Origin: Bolinopsis microptera
Lineage: Eukaryota; Ctenophora; Tentaculata; Lobata; Bolinopsidae
Length of the DNA stretch: 64,000 nucleotides
Assembly (NCBI RefSeq): GCF_026151205.1
Contig: NC_087077.1
Coordinates: 11,878,983 to 11,942,982, forward strand
Reading direction: 5' to 3'
Shown in pieces: positions 44,903-59,800 of this stretch. The notes below the pieces were generated by a model, which saw only the letters and a list, made by a program, of their open reading frames with translations, ran no database searches and was not told the DNA's origin. Both the position numbers and the translations under genes were made by a program. Position 1 is the first letter of the stretch, and the number at the start of each line of letters is the position of its first letter.

Positions 44903-46018
44903 ACTTTTAAAACGTGTAATGTTTGTAGTAATTCGAGAAGCGCTGAAGGGGCTACATTTTATGTTGAAATATAGATTTCGTAACATAAGGTACAATTTAA
45001 AATAAAATAAAACGCGTTTGATTTTTTGAGAAAACCACAAAATACAGTCTATACAACAAAACTCGGACATTTATCTTTTTCTAATTTTCATCTTCCTGCA
45101 CGCGGAAGATAGGGGCACGATAAAATCGTAGGATTTTATAAAGTACAACCACGTCTACCGTTACAACATGGAACACCAGATCAGTTCACAAAATACAGAT
45201 AAAACCGAACTTTTGAAACCTCGCTTTCAGGACAAAACTTTACTAAGTGCTAACGGTCTCGTGAGGTAAAAATAGTTCGGCAGAGTAATTTGAAAATCGG
45301 ATTTTTTTTCGTGAACTGATCTGCTTCAATCAGGGCTTCATAGGAATTTCCTAAATCATGAAAATGTTAGCAACAAACAGAAATTGCAGAAATTATTATA
45401 CGGATTTAGAAATCACAGCATTCAAGGTGCAATTACCGTTTCATGACGAGTGCACTTATAAGTGCACTTCTAGTAGGGGCATGTCGATACACCCGTTTTA
45501 ACAGCTTATTTAACGGTATAACACTTGCTAAAGGCAACTTAAATGTTGTGATTTGTTTTTGTACATCATTCTACAAATATATTATAGCACAAATAATACA
45601 AAACAAGAGCAAATTTATAGATTACTTCAAATTCCAATTATATAACTCTAACGGCTTTAAGTTTTCCTCGAATCTTTCTAAATATATTAAGCAAACTAAA
45701 TATAAGGTTTTGAAGTTATAAAGAAAGTTAAAACACTTTAGATACACGAACTGTACAATATATTTTCCTTAACAAATAAGATTTTAGGAATACTCATCAC
45801 TTAAATTTTAATCTTTAGAGTTTAGTTTACCGTATCAAAACATTCTTTTAAATAATCGCATAACATTTCTTAAGATTTCAGAGTACCTAATAAACTTATT
45901 GCCATACATTAAGATAATACAGCAAATAGCAAAGTTCATAAAAGTCTATGAGAAAATAGACAAAAATTTGAAGCGGACATTCCGCGACGGTGTTATCATT
46001 GACATTACTCATCTTCAT
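44903..46018. other. Intergenic, convergent gene ends
   Basis: Shortly after the membrane-protein stop, AAAATAAAATAAAA near 44998 could serve polyadenylation. The 92-codon frame at 45443-45721 shows no domain. No RNA gene seen. Confidence 0.5.
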
Positions 46019-46168
46019 TTCCGACCGCACTTCTAATAGCTCCAACTTTGGAGATCTGCTCTGTCGTGGCGATCCGTTTCTGAGTTGTGTTCTTCAATAT
46101 TCTTGTAGCTTCTTCGAAAATAATATTGTATTTTCTTGATGTCTTCAGCTCGATAAACTGAAATGATT
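46019..46168 (-). other. Possible terminal exon on the minus strand
   Basis: A TCATTTCAG acceptor is followed by about 49 codons (IELKTSRKYNIIFEEATRIL, then QKRIATTEQISKVGAIRS) and a stop. A second frame over the same bases is also open (YRAEDIKKIQYYF...), so the frame is not certain. It lies downstream of the zinc-finger gene stop codon; a GTCAGT donor overlaps the end of that gene, so it could be a 3' extension or a separate gene end. Confidence 0.3.
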
Positions 46169-46693
46169 ACGTTTATTATATACAATAATATTAGTACGTT
46201 CGCTAAAGCATGTTTGCGCGGCGCTCCTTCTGTCAAAGTGGACAAGCGCGTTATAAAGTTTGATCACAAAATATGCTATCGCGCGCCACGTAAATTTAGT
46301 GATATTGCTGTTGGTGTCTCACTAGCTATACATAGTTGTATCATTTCTATCTATATCTCCCATGCAATGCATGATTCAACAAGTGTCGATCTAAAATAAT
46401 ACGCATAGTTTATGATTTCCCATCAAAATAGGCCCCGATTTGCCGATTGCATAATGATAAACTTTCAGTCAATAAGTGAAGCTATTAGGGGCAGTGATTT
46501 GAAATTTATTTGAGCATCATCGAGCTTGGCGCAGTTCTGAGTTTTGAAAATAAATCGCTCTAAATTATGTAAACAATTTTCGATTCATGACTTAATTTCA
46601 TTGGATACATAATATGTAGGACTTCGACCGACTTAGACGGGCCTCAAACTTGGCAACAACATGCAGTTCAACAAAGGTTATTTTTACTGACCT

Positions 46694-49600
46694 TCACAGG
46701 GTGGGTTGAGCAGTCTCTGGCGATAGGCATATCTTAGGAAGGCCCATTGGAGAAGTAACATCACGTGGTGATGATGTAATGATGTCACACGATGGGGTGA
46801 TAACGTCAACCTCTTGGCTCAGTTGAGTGGTGGGGGATGTTGGGATTAGGGTAACTACAGGCTTCTTTACTTCAGAGTTAAAGAAAAGTGAAGTGTTTGT
46901 TGAATTCAGAATGTTCTGGATGGACAGAGCGTTGCTGGTGGTAAAGATAGGTAACTGCTGTGGGGAGTTGATGGTGGGGATTAAGGTGGTACTTTGTACA
47001 GGTGGTAAAATAGTGGAGGTTTGTGGAGGTAGAGAGGGTTGAGGTAGAATAGTCAGTGGGATGTTGTTCTGTTTAACTCTCTCCTCGTCTGCACTGTTAT
47101 CTACTGACACCTCACCAGTGTCTGAAATAAAATTACTTTTAAAACTAGATCATGTACAAATACACTGACTGATACACAGACAAACAGACAGACGTCCGAG
47201 CAGACATGTGTCTGTTCACATAAATTCTTCCCTCTTTACATTCCAGACTTTGTTTCATTTAGGACAAACAGACTTACAATTCAGCAGACAATGACCCAAC
47301 AGAACCACCAACTGTAATCTCCCAAACTTACTGTACTACACACACCCACACACCACTATATATACAGACGAGTTCAGACGCTGTGTGGCCGATTATAGCC
47401 CAGAACCCCCACCCTTTTAAAAAGATTGTCAGGGCTTCACTTAACGTGGGGAATCACTACATCTGTGTGATGATGTTAGGTGTTCACTACGCGCGCTTCA
47501 TGTCCCCAGCACCCGGAGCGGTGAAGGAGCACGCGCTTAGTCCCTCCTACTGGCACTGCCACCAGTGAACTTGCGTCCGGTCCACGCACCCGCACCCTCT
47601 CGTGCCGCGTCGCAGGGTGCCGGGTACGGTTCATAATGTGATAGACCACAAGTGCACTACTGGCACTTAGGGGATCGAGGTAATACGGATGTTGAGGGGA
47701 GATAGTATCTTATATCTCTTATCTGGATACTACCGAGTGTAGTGTAAGTTTGTACGTGTGCGCGTGTTTGTGTGTTGTGTGTAAGTTCATGAGTATCACA
47801 AGCATGCCCGTTAGTGAGCTGATGTGAGGGAGTCCAGCTATATATTGATACATTAAAATAGCTGGAAAGAGATAATGTGATAATGCTGGAGAAGCCGGTC
47901 AAACTACCCAGCATTGGAACCCGTGTCCTGCAGTCCCACCTCTCGTACAAGTGCATCACGTCGCTACTGGTTACCAGGACATCACGTGACCACTATCCCG
48001 CTACCTATCGTCTATTGGCTATCGGTTAGTTAGGAGCCTGGCCCGGCCAGCAGAAGCATTACAAGTACTCCCAGCGCGATCAGTTACCAGACCTATTAAA
48101 CGGCCCTGTCAAATCTCATTAACGGTTACACAGTGTAACGATGTGGAGATGTAGTAAACCAGTGTGTGCGCGAGAGAGAGTGAGCGGTGGAAGTGTTGGG
48201 TGCTACTCCCGCTAACCACAAACCCTGCTCAATGTCACGTGATTGGCAGTCACGTGATCCCCCCGCAAAGTCGACTCAGCAATACAGTAAAGGGGTGCGT
48301 CTAATGAGTTGGCTTGTTACCATGGCACTCTGAGCTTACCCTGACAACACGTCGTACTTACCACTGACAACGAGGACCCTTTGACACAGTGTCAGTGTCT
48401 CAACAATTTCTCGGACTCATTTATCGGACACAGGCCTTCAGCTAGGCTGATAAATTGAAAACATTCTGATTTAACGCTCACGCACTGATTTATTGGACAT
48501 ATTTATTCGAAAATAATGGAAACGATCAGGATTAATGGCCAATGGACATCGTCTGTGTGGGTGGGCATATTATGATTTAACAGACACGGCTTAATTCAAG
48601 ACCGGGCCCATTCTATTTTAATCGAAGTAAAAGTGATCAAAACACAAAATCAAGTCTTTAAGACGCAGACAATCATTTAGCAACTCCTACGAAAACCAAT
48701 CGACAAAAGTGAACCATTTAACGTTGTTTCCTACGAAATGCTTATGAGAAATGTATTTTAGAAATGCATTTAATCCTTATTAAAAACACTACACACAATA
48801 CTGCACTGTACATAAAATTGGAGAAATAAATCAATTTCACATCAATTAATTAATTAATTACCTGAAATAGGGTCTTCCATGTCAATGTCTCCCTGAGAAT
48901 CTCCGTCTTCTATACTGTCACAGTTGCTCATCATGTCTTCAGCTATTGCACTGTCTATCAGCGAGGCAGGGGACAACGGAAACTTATCTGAAGAAGATAG
49001 TATCTGTTAGAATCGGAATAATCTCTACTGTAATAGTGTGGAAATCTGTGGAAAATTACGACATTTTGTAAGGAGAAATTTGGAAATTACGGGCATCACC
49101 ATACGAACAATTTATCGGATTGGAAAAGGCAAAATAGTTTAAAAGTTTTACAAAACTTTGTACGGTTTTGGCAATTTCCATATTAATTCCATTCACATTA
49201 TTTCCGATTAAATTGCATTTTAAGTAGTGATGACAACGGGAGTTTTAAAACATCCTTATCACCACACAATTGTCACATAGGACTAGCAACTCCCAGATTT
49301 CTCAACAGAGTTGAACCGACCCCTGCTCGACTGCTTTGGAGTCAAGTGACATAACCACTACACTACCCCCTCCCTTCACCCCTACCCTCAGATACCACTA
49401 AAATATTATTTAAACGTACTCATAGCACCAAGTTGGAGTATCAGCTGTAGCGTCTCTTCAGGGATAGTGCCAGGTTGCTGGCCATCAACCCCACCTCCAG
49501 CACCATGATGCTGGGTGTAGTTAGCTGCCTCCATCTCGTGGATTTTAACGTGTCGTTTGAGGTGGTGGCTTCTACCAAACCTCTTGTGGCAAACCTCACA

Positions 49601-51452
49601 CTCGTACTTCCTCTCCCCCGTATGCACGATCATGTGTCGTTTCTGAGAAAAGGAGGGTCGTAACTTACGAGACTATTGTAAATTTTGAATTGTCATGGGA
49701 CTTTCAAATTATCTTATAAGTGACAGAAATTATTTTTTTCTCCTTGCTTTTGAAAGAAGTCGTAGAGAACTACTACATCATAGTTACATACAATTAGATC
49801 TGTCAATGACAATTATTGATTGCAGTAAATTAGAATGAAGCCAATAATTAGGTTCTTACCAAGGAGCTCTGATTCTGGAATCGCTTCTTGCAGACGGTAC
49901 AGGGGTGCTTGTAGTTGCTTCTGTCAGGACACACTTGTCGCATGTGTGTCTGCAGTACGTACTCGTACGCGAAGACGCGTGCGCACCGTGGACACTCATA
50001 CCGCGCTTGGTCCCCAGAGGAGGATGCGCTCGTCCCAACTGCGGCTGCAGAGTTGTTCAGCAGCTCTTCCACTATGTTGCCTGGAAAAACTGAGAGTGAT
50101 TTGTGGTGAAATTCAGTTCGGTGAGAATTAATTATGTCAAAAAGTCATCGTTACAAATTACAATTATATCCAAATATTGAGGCTGAGTTTTAGTAAAATT
50201 TTAAGTTGAATTATGTGACAACATATTATTGTCTACGTTAAAATGTTCAAGTATACCGCGACGTTTTATTATTTCAGTTCGGCTACTACATCATTTGAAT
50301 AATTACCACACAGCATTGCAACATAAGGTAACTCATTCAGGAATTTCGGTACTGCCAATATTTGTACATATATTTCAGGGAGGAGTATTAAGTTTTTATT
50401 ATCCGCCACCTTAATTCTAAGTAGTGGGTCCCCACTCAATGTTCAGTGTTCACCAGTTCTCTACATAAACTCACAAAAGATGCAACTTCTCAGAACTGTG
50501 ATTGGTTACACCTCGTCACGTGAGCGCTTTCAGGTATCTGATTGGTTGCTACGAGACGGCGCCACAGCTTGTACCATACGGTCAAGTGATTACTTATTAA
50601 GAGGCCGGGATATTTTAACACTGTATTTTGAAAACATTACCCCACGTGCTCCGATACTCAGGAACGATCCCCACGTGACCATCTCACCATCTCTAGGGGG
50701 ACCGGGGCTTCTCTTCACCCGCCCATCTTATCTCCCCAGATATTATCGTGCACAAAGCCAGGAAAAAACAAAGTCCCCTCGGTGCTGCCTTTAGCCAAGG
50801 AGAGGGGATGTGAGCTGTAATTTTGTAACCCATAATAGTGTTAACACGTATTTATCGGACGGGGGATACGTCTCTCCCTTCTTGATAACATGTGTCAAGT
50901 GTTGGAGTGTGATCTAGGAGGGCACTCAGGACCACAGGGAGGTGTTATGTGTAGTTGTTATGGGTAACTGGTCACGTGTCACTGAGTTACTAAGTTACTC
51001 GATAGTAACTATTTAGTTAGTTATTCCACCCTGGTAACTCTGGTCATTTGTAGTTAGGTTGTAAGGTTTTTATTTTGCCAGGGAAGAGTGGTTACAGGTT
51101 CCTAGGTTACCAAGTTACCAGGGTGAAGTTTTTACATGTGTCCGTCAATAAAACAGGATTCTTATAGGAAGCATCGTGCAAGACATTAGAAGCACCATTT
51201 TATAAGTCTACATTTTTCAATAGCCATTCTTGTTGCGGTATTCTACGATTAAACCAAGATACATACCAGGGTATTCCTAAGTAACCAGGAGGAGTTACGT
51301 GTTACTAAGTAACCAGAGCGAGGTTGTAACTGTTCCCAGGTTCCTTAGCTACAAGGTAAGAGGGAGGTGCGAGACTGTACCCCCAAATCACGTCTACTGC
51401 ACAGCACATCTAAAACACTGTAGCTCAGCACCTCAATATCAACACCTATCAA

Positions 51453-51497
<45 letters not shown>

Positions 51498-53814
51498 GTA
51501 AGCACAGTAAGCATCACGTGATACCAGTGTATTTTTGTGGTAATATCTCGGAGCTGGGAGACACACACACACAAATATACTAAACGTGTTTGTGTTTTTA
51601 TCAGGGGTGTTTATCTAGAGAGACGTTGTATTGTCCGTACCGCACAGTTCCCATGGTAATGCCACCACAAAGACACGTGGTGGTACTTGGTACGACTATA
51701 CACATGTGTATTAATATGTGAACTATGAGATCACCCCTGTGTGAGATATTTACGAGGTATGGGAGTTACTCCCCGCTCAGATACGAAGTATCTCTGCACG
51801 TCTATTTAAGGGCTGTTTTGTAACAAGTGTCTCGAATTTTCTTCATTCCTCTGGAAGAAAGGTATGGGGTCAGGGGGTCAGGTGTTCAGATGAAAAAGAA
51901 GCGCTGAATAATAAATTAGATGCCATATCAGACCTTAAGCTTTCCAATATTTCTTCAGTATTGCTTCTTTTTGAAAATATTGCACGATTTTTGTGAAGAT
52001 ATTTCACAACAAGATAACTGCAGATGTTTTTGGGGTGTAAGGAAAGTCGGAAAGTGTTTTCATAACCATATTTCCATGATATGCTGATAAGGAATGTGTA
52101 ACCATAGCAACAGTCGGCTGTAGTGACTCAGGGTGGTTGCAAGTGTAACCCCAGCGCTGAGAAACAATGTAGCTATATTTGTTCTGATCACGTGACCCCA
52201 GTAACCCTGTCCGCTCTTCTACTCTATAAATCACCAAACCACGTGACACAACACACTAGGATATTGAAAACTCCACCCACCCCCGTCACTGGTAACTTAA
52301 AACAATGCGCCATTGTCATGGCAACCGCGCATCTTGTTATGACAAGGTCACGTGACAGGTGCATTGTATTGAGCCGGGTGAGACTGAGACTCCCTGGACA
52401 CGCGGCTGGGCTGTGACGCCTGGGTCGATAGATCTCAGGTAGTCAGGTCTACACGAATCTCTTTAAATCTAATTAGAGAAAACAATCCACCCTGTTGACC
52501 GTTCTATTGTTGCCGTTAATTCGGAGTGTACTTGTCCTAGGGTAATGCTGGAGCACGTGGGTATCGCAGGAGTGTCGTACCCCAGAGCCCGGCATTGTGC
52601 ACTTCAGCTGGGGTAGCTTTGTGTTCCAATTAGTGTGGCAGTGAGAGGTGTGGAGTGAGGTGGCAAGTAGTGCGGAGTACCAAAGCCCGCACGTACACGC
52701 GCCTCAGCGCAGTTAACCGCGCATACCGCCCTTATCCTACACTCATTTAGTTATATGGTCAGCTGGTTAATGATTACCTCAAATCAGACTAAGAATCATA
52801 CTTCTGTCTATACTTTTTTTCTGCGGAAAAGAGGATATTCGCCTGTTGAGTGAGCATAGTCTGGAATATATCATTTTGACCATAAAATTACCATTTCAAC
52901 CTGGCGAACCTATAACGTGTAAATATCGTACATTATTCGGTCATTGGAAATTTGATTAGATAAGGAACTTACATTACTATGATTCTTTATTTTGAAAACA
53001 CATCAATTGCCAATGAGGCTAAGTGCAATCTACTTTAAAATTATGTTAGTTTACAAAGGGTTTACAAAGCAGTAGAATTCGCACGCAATTTGCTTGCATG
53101 GGATTGCGTCCTAGAGTCTATGATGTAGTAGATAATATCATCTAGTGTATATTACATTATGCTTATACAACCATTTTATTAGCAATAAGCCATTTTAACC
53201 GTTTTTTAACGTATTAAGCTAAAACATTTAAAAAGTGCCGTACGTGACGTCGACTAAGTGCAGTTTTGGACTTTACAAAAAGGACCCACCCACCCCCTTC
53301 ACGGTACTAACTGCTGTTTCGGATAATATTAATATTTAGGACACCCACCCCCTTTTGCCGGCTTTTGTGGTACTAACTGTTGAGAAATCACGGTACTAAC
53401 TGAGTAACTGAGTCTGGGTATATAAAATAAGATACCCGCCCATAAATTGCTTTAAACAGCTCATTAAACATTGGAAATGGGCAAATTATACCCACTATTT
53501 AGTAGGGGTTTTGTTTTCAATGTACGGTAGTCGAATTAGATAAAAAGTTACAAACAAATTTCAAAAATTTCAAAAAACCCAAAAAAACTCAAAAAAAACC
53601 TCAAAACCCATTCCCAAAATTGAAATTTGAGGTAAAATGGGTTTTTTGGGGGTTGGACACCCAAAAAATGAACCCCTTAGTACCATGTACTAACTGTTTT
53701 TCTGGGAAATGAACAGCAGACCCACCATTTAGTACAAGAGTACTAACTGCGTTTTGGAAGAAAATATGACCCACCCACCCAACGTCACGTACGATTCTGA
53801 CCATATGATCCCCC

Positions 53815-53848
<34 letters not shown>

Positions 53849-56800
53849 TGGACCAGTATGGCCCACGTAGGATGACTTGCCAATTTGTTATTATACCATA
53901 GAAATGAATAGTAAAATGAACGTTTTTGAAATATTTTAAAATTAAACGGGACTTCTCAGGACTTCTGTGTTTCAATTGTTCAAAGTCAGTATTCGCTCTA
54001 GATGTCATTGAATACCGAATCCACTGCATTTTATTTCTGTAAATCCATTCGACCTGTGCAATTGACTGCGTACTAATAACATCGGTACTAATTTTCGGGA
54101 CAATGTAGGTTTATCTGCATTCCTTGTATTTGAAGAAGTCCACAGTTTATGACTGTAGTACTCCAAATCAGTTGAGTAACTGCAGTGTCTTCCCTGTCAC
54201 CTGACTTACAGACACTAAGTTGCCAAGACAACTCTCTCCCACTCGGCCCATCTCACAGCGGAGATGCCAGTCCTTGGTATAAGGCGAGCATTATATGGGC
54301 ACGTGTTGCAATGGTTACGGGCCACGTGACCCAAATCTCCCTCATAATGGTTCCGGAAATGAGAGAAATCCATGGTTAAACAGCACAGCTCCATTACTGG
54401 ACAGTAACCATGACTACAGCGCGGTGATTGGCCCAATCTGGTCACGTGCCTGTAACCATGACAACACGTGAGGGGGGTGGTCGCGTGGGATTGGGGGAGG
54501 TGGTTGCTCACTAATGTTAATTAATGCAATACACGCACCATTAGCGACCGGGAATTATAAACGTAGATCTGGGTGCTCATTACACACCGGATCCCAGAGA
54601 GAGAGAGAGACAAGACACAACTCGTACCAAACACACTGACCACGTGCCCACTGATCCCGGTCGTCGTGGTAATCCAGGGACACCACGTGACACAATAATC
54701 ATCCACACATGATGACCGAGATCTCGGGGACACGGCTACCAGGAAATGGGGGACTATTGGATGACAACAAAGATAACCACCAACAATAATGACACATGGG
54801 CACCATGGCAACGACAGCAAGAAATGGTCTAGGGGACGAATCGGAGGATTGGAGACTCTACCAGGATTACAAACAGTCGGGATGTACTTTAAGAAGGGGT
54901 TGTAACTGGTTTAAACTGCAGTAAGTATCTTAATATACAGAGAGTCAGGGAGTACGTTAGAGAGAGAGAGTATGGTAAATAGTGTGGTACACAACCACGG
55001 AGACATGTCCCGACCGACTCAGGCCGGATTACAGTCTCCATACTGTGACAGGCAGCATTGTAGAGAAATGAAATCCTAAAAAGGGTCAATCTTGGATCCT
55101 ACAATATATCATAATGTTGCCAACACACGCTGTCACGTGAGGTAATGGAAATTCAAGGCAGGGGCGGGGTAAGTAGTGGGCGGGAAGTGGGGTAGAAGGA
55201 GGTAGAGCGGATAAATATTGGGTAGAGAGGAGTGGAGAGGAGGTGGTTAGCAGGAGTGAAAATGGAACTAAACTCACCAGTTTGGGAGAGGGCAGTTGAG
55301 GAAGTGGTGGAGGAATGTTGGAGGGAGGAGGGGAGGTCCCCATCTTTACTTCCGACTCTGAGTTAGAGGAAGAGAGACGAGACAGGACCGAATTGAAGTC
55401 TATCTTGGGCTTGTTATGGTCTGGAACACTGAAATGATGGATTATTCAGTCATTGTATTTGCAATTAGTCGCCAATTTTTGCTGTGTCATTTTTGCTGTG
55501 TCATTTTTGCTGTAATATTTTCTTGTATTATTGTATCACTGCCTTTCATGACGTCAATATGATAACATCAACATTCAACTATCTAGAAGATTCTTTTTAA
55601 TGACAAACCTGTTCACGAGGTTGTTGACCAGGTTGGGCTGCTGGATCAGTTTGTTGACAAAAGAGCAGTCAAGATCCTTGAAACGCCTCTGTTTTAGCTG
55701 TCTTTGCACAATCAATTCCTGCAGCAAATTCAAACTTTTAGAAGTTTTCTCCAAACTTATTCTCAATTTAAGCTCTCATCACTTGCAACACTATTAGTTG
55801 TAAACTGAACAAATTCAACTTAGTGATACGATACAACGTAACTAAAAACGATTAACGTAAGACAACTTTGCAATTATGTAATACTTGTCTCCATCCTGCT
55901 TCCTACAAAGTTACCCCCCTATTCGCAACGCCTCCCCACTAATCTACACAACCCTGCCTCCTCACTGGAGTAGAAAACTTTACAAACCTGGATAGCAGAG
56001 TCGGTCTGTAGGAAGCTGATAGGGAGGTTGTTAGTTCCACTCCCGGAGGTTATGGAGGTGGTGGTGGTAGCTGGTAATCCGGACCGGTCCTCTGTTAGCT
56101 TTATTATATCCTCCATCGCGTTTATATTGTGCGAGTTTTCTATCTTTACCTCCTGATTGCAGGGCGGAGTTTAGTCACCTTTTTTCAAGCTCGAACACTT
56201 TTACAAGTTTAACATTAAGCTTATTTAGTGGTTTAATATAATGGTGCATGTCTGGCTTTAACGGCTTTTTATCTCAACGCAACACGATAAGATAATTTAA
56301 TTTAATGTGGGATTTAATATTCCTTATAAATAGATAAATGGTCTCCCAATGTCTCCCCAATAAGCTCCCTGTATTAAACAACCAATAAACGTCTCTCTGT
56401 TTTGACGTATACCTACTTTAGAAGTTATAACCGCCCAGTGCCCGAGGTTGGACTCCCTGGGTTGCTAAATGGCACAGTTTAATCTTTACCTGATCCCCGT
56501 TGTAGGAAAAGTTGTGGCCTTGGTCTTGAGAGGCACCGGTGAAGGGCAGTAGAGTTGAACGGCACTGAATTTAGTTTGGGTATTTTAAAAACGGAAAAAT
56601 ATAAAATTCTGGCTAATAGGTAAAATAAATACCGCCGCTCGCGCTCTAGAGCCGCGCCGGTTATATAATATCCATTAACTATTTAGTCGAATCGGATAAA
56701 AAGGGACCTTTAAGTATATAAATAAGGAACGACTACGAGACAACCATAATTATAAAATTGGGTATAATTTATAAAAGAAATATTTGAGAAATGAAAAAGT

Positions 56801-59800
56801 AGCATAATTTAAAACTAACCCGAGGAGTCTTAATATCAGGAGTTGAGAGTGGGTAGGGTCTGATGGGCTCTTTGTTGAAACTGCCCTGCTCCTTTGAAAA
56901 TCCACCAGCAGGAGGAGGACTCATGTAATAAGGCTTCTTCTGTAAAGCCTGGCTCTGTAAGTAGGCTTGTCGTGTAGCCTCCGTCATGTTAGAGAACACC
57001 TTCAGCATTTGAAGGTGGTGGAGGGATTTAAGGGCTGCTGCTGACATGTCTTCTCCTCCTTTATTTAGTAGATTCTTATTTTCCAGTTCGTCTTCCTTTA
57101 CCGCTCCTCCCTGGAGTTAATTACTAGGATTTATAATATCTAGATAATCACTTGCTCAACAGGGCCAGTAACCAATAATTGAATGGTGGATGATCTAAAT
57201 TCTAAGCTAACCACCCCGTGCCGTTAACTCAGGCTAAGTAATCAGGGCCTGGTAAGGATATTAGTTTAAGTTATTAGTTAAGGCGTACTAGTTCCTTATT
57301 GGGTTGCATGAATCGGGCCAATTTGAATTATATAGAATATTTAAGTTTAGATTTTAGGAATAATATCAGTTTAATAGACATAAGCACACAAACAAACCTG
57401 ATTCTGTATTATCTGTGATAGTGCTGGATGAAAAGCACTTTGTTGGGCGCCCATTTCACCGGTAAGATTCTGGTTATTTTCTTGCGGTCGGTTATTATTA
57501 TCTAATGTTCTGGAAATTTCCTTCCTGAGTTCGAGGCTGTTCTCTGGCACTCTCTCTCCTTCCCCTAAAGTTGCATTAAAATTAGAAATTCAGCAGATAA
57601 ACGTTCAGATAATACTGTATAAGGTCTCAAAATCTGAAGGTCTCAATATATAAATATTTATTATATATATATTATATATACTTATTACTTATCTATAGCT
57701 AATCCCCACACGTACAGACAAAGAGTCACGTACATCGTGAAACCTGAACGCAGCTATGAACAACACCATATTATACTGCCTGACCTGATTAAGCTTTAGT
57801 TGTATGACAGGATAATACTTATAGATATAAACTTGGGCTTGTTTCTATTTTATTACCCTATTTATACAGCTTAACCTTACGTAGCAATTTTATCTCTTAA
57901 AAAACAACAAAAACGGCTAACCCCATTTGTTTTCATTGATACAAACACTTAGCGCGTAGATTAAACGATAAGCTTATCACTGGGTCTATCAGTCTACATC
58001 AGGACGATAAACTTTTAAGTGCTTAAAAAGAGCTCGCGCCCAACTCAGGGACTTAAAGGACCGACATTGTATGGACAAAGTGAATGCAGTAAAGGAGCTC
58101 CAGCAAGCAGTGACGGTCAACGTTTTTCTAAGAGGTAGCGTCTAGCTAATAACTATTTCAAATAAAAGAACCATTTCTCACAAAGAAAGTGGACGGGACT
58201 CTTTTCGACCTCTTAACCCTAAAGTAATCACGTGACCACTGCCATCATTTTGTAGATTATACCGAAAAACTTGAATACCAAAACTCGAGCTCCTGTACAT
58301 GCGGTGACAGTACGGTAGGTTGTCTAGAAACAATCACAGGAATAGTGACCAACCGGAGCTTGAATAGCTGGTCACGTGGCCACGACCCCGTGGGGCGGCG
58401 ACTTATCAAGCAATATGTGTATGCTGTGTGAGGTACGGTAAGGATAACACATATTATTACACTTGAGCAATCTTATCATTAAGAGCCGGACCGTACAGCT
58501 GTTAGGCTGTGTGCTGTACGCTAACAAGTGGACTACATTTGTACGGGATGATCTGTAAAATAAACCGTCGTCTTAGGGACAAATCTTAGCAAATAACGCG
58601 TAAACAACCGGTCGGATGATATTGTCACCGGCAACCGGAAAAGTCAGAGGCAAAGTCACGGGAAATAGAATAATAGGTCACCGTCTAAATGTAAAACTGT
58701 AAAGGTGGCACTGATTACAGGAGCAGTCAGCGAGCAGCGAAAGAAACGGTGTTACACTGTAACGGAGGGACAAAGAACACTGAACGAGCAAATTACGCTC
58801 AGTCAGTAGTCCAGTTCCAACTACCCTGCCTACCACACTCAGGCAGAAAATTAAAAATGGGGCAACCCACAGAGCTGGGGACTCCCTCTCAATCACCCTC
58901 CCAGTCACCAATCAGGGAGCTTGATTTCCCTCACGTGACACGAAGGTGACCAATGGAAAGAGCTAGAAGTAGACACGTGTGGAACTGAGATCGCGATGAC
59001 AACACACGAGTTGGTGAAACCAAACAAAGTTAAATCTCGTTAAACTGGCAATAGTCTATACTAGGTGTGTCACCAAACCCCCACATCCTGATCTATCACT
59101 CCATTATACACCACAACACTTTTAAATATATACCCTGAGATATATACAATGATTTTGGTGGTGGACTGGAGCAAAATTTTGTAACATGTTGGTGCTTGTG
59201 CTGTTTTTGAAGTTGAATAAGTTTTAAGCCTTTTTAAGGAGATTTTACCGAAAAATGGAGATATTATCAAGTAGCTCCCGGAAAATGGGTCCGCTATAAC
59301 TAAGGGTAAATTCTGTTCCTTTAAAGGGCAAAACTGCAACTGGTGATAGCACGAAGTCAAGATACGGCCTCGTTACCGACATCATAAGGCCTCTGAACGT
59401 GTCCAATATACCTAATCGCCTAGTTTCCAGGATATTGTACCATGAGAAGGAAGGGAAGCACTTAGAAGTAAGCATTAGAATTGCATTTCATAAATCTCAC
59501 TGTCTTACAAGATCTCAACTATAATGTCATGCTGAATATTGACATTATAATATCTGCCTGTGTAACTGGGTCTGTACGATATTCACAGTCAGGTATAGAT
59601 ATATCTGTGAGATAAGCTGCCCTGTGGAGCAGAGGTCATGTGACCCCGATCACCATGACAACGATGGTGATACTCTGATGAATTGCATGCCGGGAGATAA
59701 GTTCTCATCACTAGTGGTCACTGTGAGGGGGGTAACTTATCTTCTACACCTTCGTATACTAGCGCCGTTACTATCTACAGTAACCTCACAAAGTGTGCAC

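Larger units (their letters stand above)
50090..55277. promoter_or_regulatory. Intron with dense CACGTG and GTTAC motifs
   Basis: Seventeen CACGTG hexamers counted by eye (from 50517 to 55133), many as TCACGTGAC, in different flanking contexts. About 50955-51330 also holds more than a dozen GTTAC/GTAAC motifs, often paired as GTTACTAAGTTAC. CACGTG is the E-box bound by USF/MITF/MAX-type bHLH factors, so this may be an intronic enhancer of the zinc-finger gene (inference). Confidence 0.5.

Noticed and set aside
46163-46399. 78-codon plus-strand ORF opposite a possible minus exon
   Set aside because: No domain, weak composition and no splice context; the minus-strand reading downstream is slightly better supported.
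59070-59475. Overlapping minus-strand frames in zinc-finger intron 1
   Set aside because: Two frames are open over the same bases, neither has a recognised domain, and acceptor/donor phases could not be fitted to the flanking exons.
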